NCBI RefSeq assembly: GCF_025465945.1 | Contig: NZ_JANLNW010000080.1 | Location: 62,001-126,000 of the forward strand | Direction of reading: 5' to 3' | DNA from: Pseudomonas sp. 6D_7.1_Bac1 | GTDB taxonomy: Bacteria; Pseudomonadota; Gammaproteobacteria; Pseudomonadales; Pseudomonadaceae | Length of the DNA stretch: 64,000 nt | Part shown: positions 62,362-64,000 of the stretch, in pieces | Numbering within the stretch: position 1 is the first letter of the stretch | Layout of the letters: each line of letters begins with the position of its first letter | The notes under the pieces: model-generated | What the model was told of the DNA's origin: nothing | The model's input: the letters and a program-made list of their open reading frames with translations, nothing else | Database searches by the model: none | Translations under genes and position numbers: made by a program

Positions 62362-64000
62362 ATGCATAACAATAAGAGACACCGTCACAGCCCTTTGCGT
62401 CGAAGCCTTCTGGCCTCGGCCATCCTGGCCGCGTCCATGCCGACGGCCCACGCCTTCGAACTGGATACCGGTAATCCCGATTGGTCGGTGCGCTTCGACA
62501 ATACCGTTAAGTACAACTACGGTGTGCGTACCGAAAACGCTGACAAGCGCATGCTCGGGACGCCGAACAACAATGACGGCGACGCTAACTTCCGTCGGGC
62601 CGGTACTAATATCACCAACCGCCTTGACTTGCTGACTGAGTTGGATGTCGTTAACCAGGGCAAGCAGGGGTTTCGTGTCAGCGCCGCGAGCTGGTACGAC
62701 CAGGCCTATGACGACGTCGGCTCCAGTTCCAATCCTTTCGTGAACGGCAATGGATCGACTTCGGGGCTGGTCAACAATGACACACGCCCTGGAATTGGCA
62801 GGCTCGTCAACCCTGGCGTCGGCAACGGTAGTTCCCACCTGAGCAACTATGCCCAGCGCTACTACAGTGGTCCGTCCGGCGAAATCCTCGATGCCTTTGT
62901 GTTCTGGAACCATGAAGTGGGCGATCAGTCGCAGATCAGCCTCAAGGCCGGTCAGCACAACGTGTTCTGGGGTGAGACCATTCTGAACCCGGTGCACTCG
63001 ATCAGCTACGGCCAGTCGGGCCTGGACCTTGCCAAACTGGCAGCCTCGCCCGGTACCGAGGCCAAGGAGCTGTTCGTTCCGCGTAACCAACTCTCGATGT
63101 CCTTTACCGTCAATCCCGAGTTGACCATCGGCGCTCAGTACTTCCTGCATTGGGATGCCGCCCGCTTGCCAGAGGCCGGTACCTACTATGGCGGCTCCGA
63201 TCTGGCGGGTACCGGCGCACAGTCTTTCCTGCTGGGTAACAGCAATGCCACCGTACCCGGAAGCCCGCTGGGCTGCGGTCTGGCGCCTTGCAACGGGCTG
63301 ACCAACGTGCGTCGTGGTCACGACCTGACGCCAGATAATAGCGGGGACTGGGGCGTTATGGCCAAATGGTCACCGGCCTGGCTGGACGGGACACTGGGCG
63401 TCTACTACCGCCAGACCTCGGATATTTTGCCTCAGGCGTGGTTGAACGCCACCGGTATTACTTCGGCCAACCCCAATGGGACTGTGCCCAATTTCAAGAC
63501 CGGAGCGGGGCAGGTGCAGGGAGTGGCCAATACGCTTAACTCGCTCAGTACCGCCACCTATCAAATGGCCTATGCCGATAATATTCATATTTTCGGTTTG
63601 AGCCTGTCGAAGGACGTCGGCGGTGTGAGTGTTGGCTCGGACTTGAACATCCGCAACAACATGCCACTGGCCAGTATCCCGGCAATCCTCGTCAATAACA
63701 GCCCGTACGGTCTGGGGCAGGGGCTAGGTCTATTGCCTGCTCGTACGGCGGACACCGGTGTTGTCTATGAAGTCCCAAGCAATGACAACATGAGCGCCAC
63801 CGGTGAGACGCTGCACTGGACACTCAACGGCCTGATGACCCTTCCCAAAACGCCTGTGTTCGATCAGGCAACCCTGCTCACCGAACTGTATTACAGCAAC
63901 TTGCTTCACCTCGATAGCAAGAATGCCGCGCTCTACAAGGGCAATAGCAGCTACCACGGCATCGACCAGCCGACCCGGGACAACTGGGGTATTGCAGTCA
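62362..64000 (+). CDS. DUF1302-family outer-membrane protein, partial (3' end outside window)
   Basis: The frame is open from the ATG at 62362 to the window edge (546 codons seen). A long basic N terminus precedes a signal peptide (LLASAILAASMPTAHA), then FELDTGNPDWSVRFDNTVKY, the normal beginning of DUF1302 proteins. The body shows aromatic-rich strands such as GQHNVFWGETILNPVHSIS and WGVMAKWSPAWLDGTLGVYY. Family members are large outer-membrane barrels, often encoded with DUF1329 proteins and linked to uptake of hydrophobic or aromatic compounds. GGAG is 9 nt upstream of the start. Confidence 0.87.
   Translation, partial: MHNNKRHRHSPLRRSLLASAILAASMPTAHAFELDTGNPDWSVRFDNTVKYNYGVRTENADKRMLGTPNNNDGDANFRRAGTNITNRLDLLTELDVVNQGKQGFRVSAASWYDQAYDDVGSSSNPFVNGNGSTSGLVNNDTRPGIGRLVNPGVGNGSSHLSNYAQRYYSGPSGEILDAFVFWNHEVGDQSQISLKAGQHNVFWGETILNPVHSISYGQSGLDLAKLAASPGTEAKELFVPRNQLSMSFTVNPELTIGAQYFLHWDAARLPEAGTYYGGSDLAGTGAQSFLLGNSNATVPGSPLGCGLAPCNGLTNVRRGHDLTPDNSGDWGVMAKWSPAWLDGTLGVYYRQTSDILPQAWLNATGITSANPNGTVPNFKTGAGQVQGVANTLNSLSTATYQMAYADNIHIFGLSLSKDVGGVSVGSDLNIRNNMPLASIPAILVNNSPYGLGQGLGLLPARTADTGVVYEVPSNDNMSATGETLHWTLNGLMTLPKTPVFDQATLLTELYYSNLLHLDSKNAALYKGNSSYHGIDQPTRDNWGIAV

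Noticed and set aside
62359..63321. Minus-strand frame of 320 codons over the DUF1302 gene
   Set aside because: The plus strand carries a signal peptide and family motifs without interruption; the antisense frame shows no domain.

Overview
The window looks like chromosomal DNA of a fluorescent-type Pseudomonas (P. fluorescens group). The evidence is the GC-rich coding sequence, the dense set of LysR/GntR/AraC-regulated catabolic operons, a close match in gene order to the agu2ABCA' operon known from P. aeruginosa, and intergenic REP-type and long palindromic repeats of the kind typical of this group. No phage, plasmid, rRNA operon, CRISPR array or intact insertion sequence is visible.

Layout. 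1-803: 3' end of a family 2 glycosyltransferase gene, cut by the window edge. 1030-5029: glucarate catabolism (gudP-gudD) with a divergent FadR-type regulator. 5066-8223: LysR regulator, divergent M20D amidohydrolase and an orphan amino-acid-binding protein. 8224-8861: repeats. 8862-12202: DUF3303, DUF190, a serine/threonine dehydratase-like enzyme and ppnN. 12475-17056: an exported protein plus an ABC system with two ATPases and one large FtsX-type permease. 17118-20907: RidA, a stand-alone HEAGH-motif protease-like gene and katG. 21070-24198: a small reductase/VOC/FMN-reductase/LysR group. 24522-33741: a chemoreceptor, a LuxR-type regulator, two exported amidohydrolases, a porin and an NCS1 permease. 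33986-35017: zinc alcohol dehydrogenase. 35177-41624: agu2-type agmatine operon flanked by two LysR genes. 41742-44929: SDR plus exported CMD, cupin and Tat-type hydrolase. 45241-45315: tRNA-Gln(TTG). 45378-50555: LysR/MFS efflux pair, an AraC regulator, DUF1801 and a small exported protein. 51091-57492: a seven-gene catabolic operon (quinone oxidoreductase, TauD-type dioxygenase, BKACE, MFS, DsbA-like, Rieske, YeiH). 57677-59986: DUF2931 lipoprotein and a frameshifted DUF2235 hydrolase. 60253-64000: AraC regulator, small serine hydrolase and the start of a DUF1302 outer-membrane protein.

The most interesting signal is regulatory. A 16-bp motif close to GTCAtnAAATGAAAAG occurs as pairs spaced exactly 21 bp start to start. 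One pair lies in front of the seven-gene operon (50972-51008), one in front of the hydrolase/DUF1302 genes (61541-61577), and one (second half weak) in front of the AraC gene itself (61351-61387). This predicts that the AraC protein at 60253-61290 controls both gene sets as one regulon, joining an outer-membrane protein, transporter, oxygenase, beta-keto-acid-cleavage enzyme and putative sulfur-oxyanion exporter in a pathway whose substrate I cannot name. A sulfonate-like or other heteroatom-substituted acid is a reasonable guess, not a conclusion.

Other notable points are a one-base frameshift in a five-C run that breaks the DUF2235 gene, a 60-bp inverted-repeat mini-element at 21990-22049, a three-copy family of long perfect palindromes (one sits inside the agu2 operon), and a well-formed promoter with an overlapping palindrome upstream of gudP. 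All functional calls rest on motifs and family resemblance read by eye; no database search was run.
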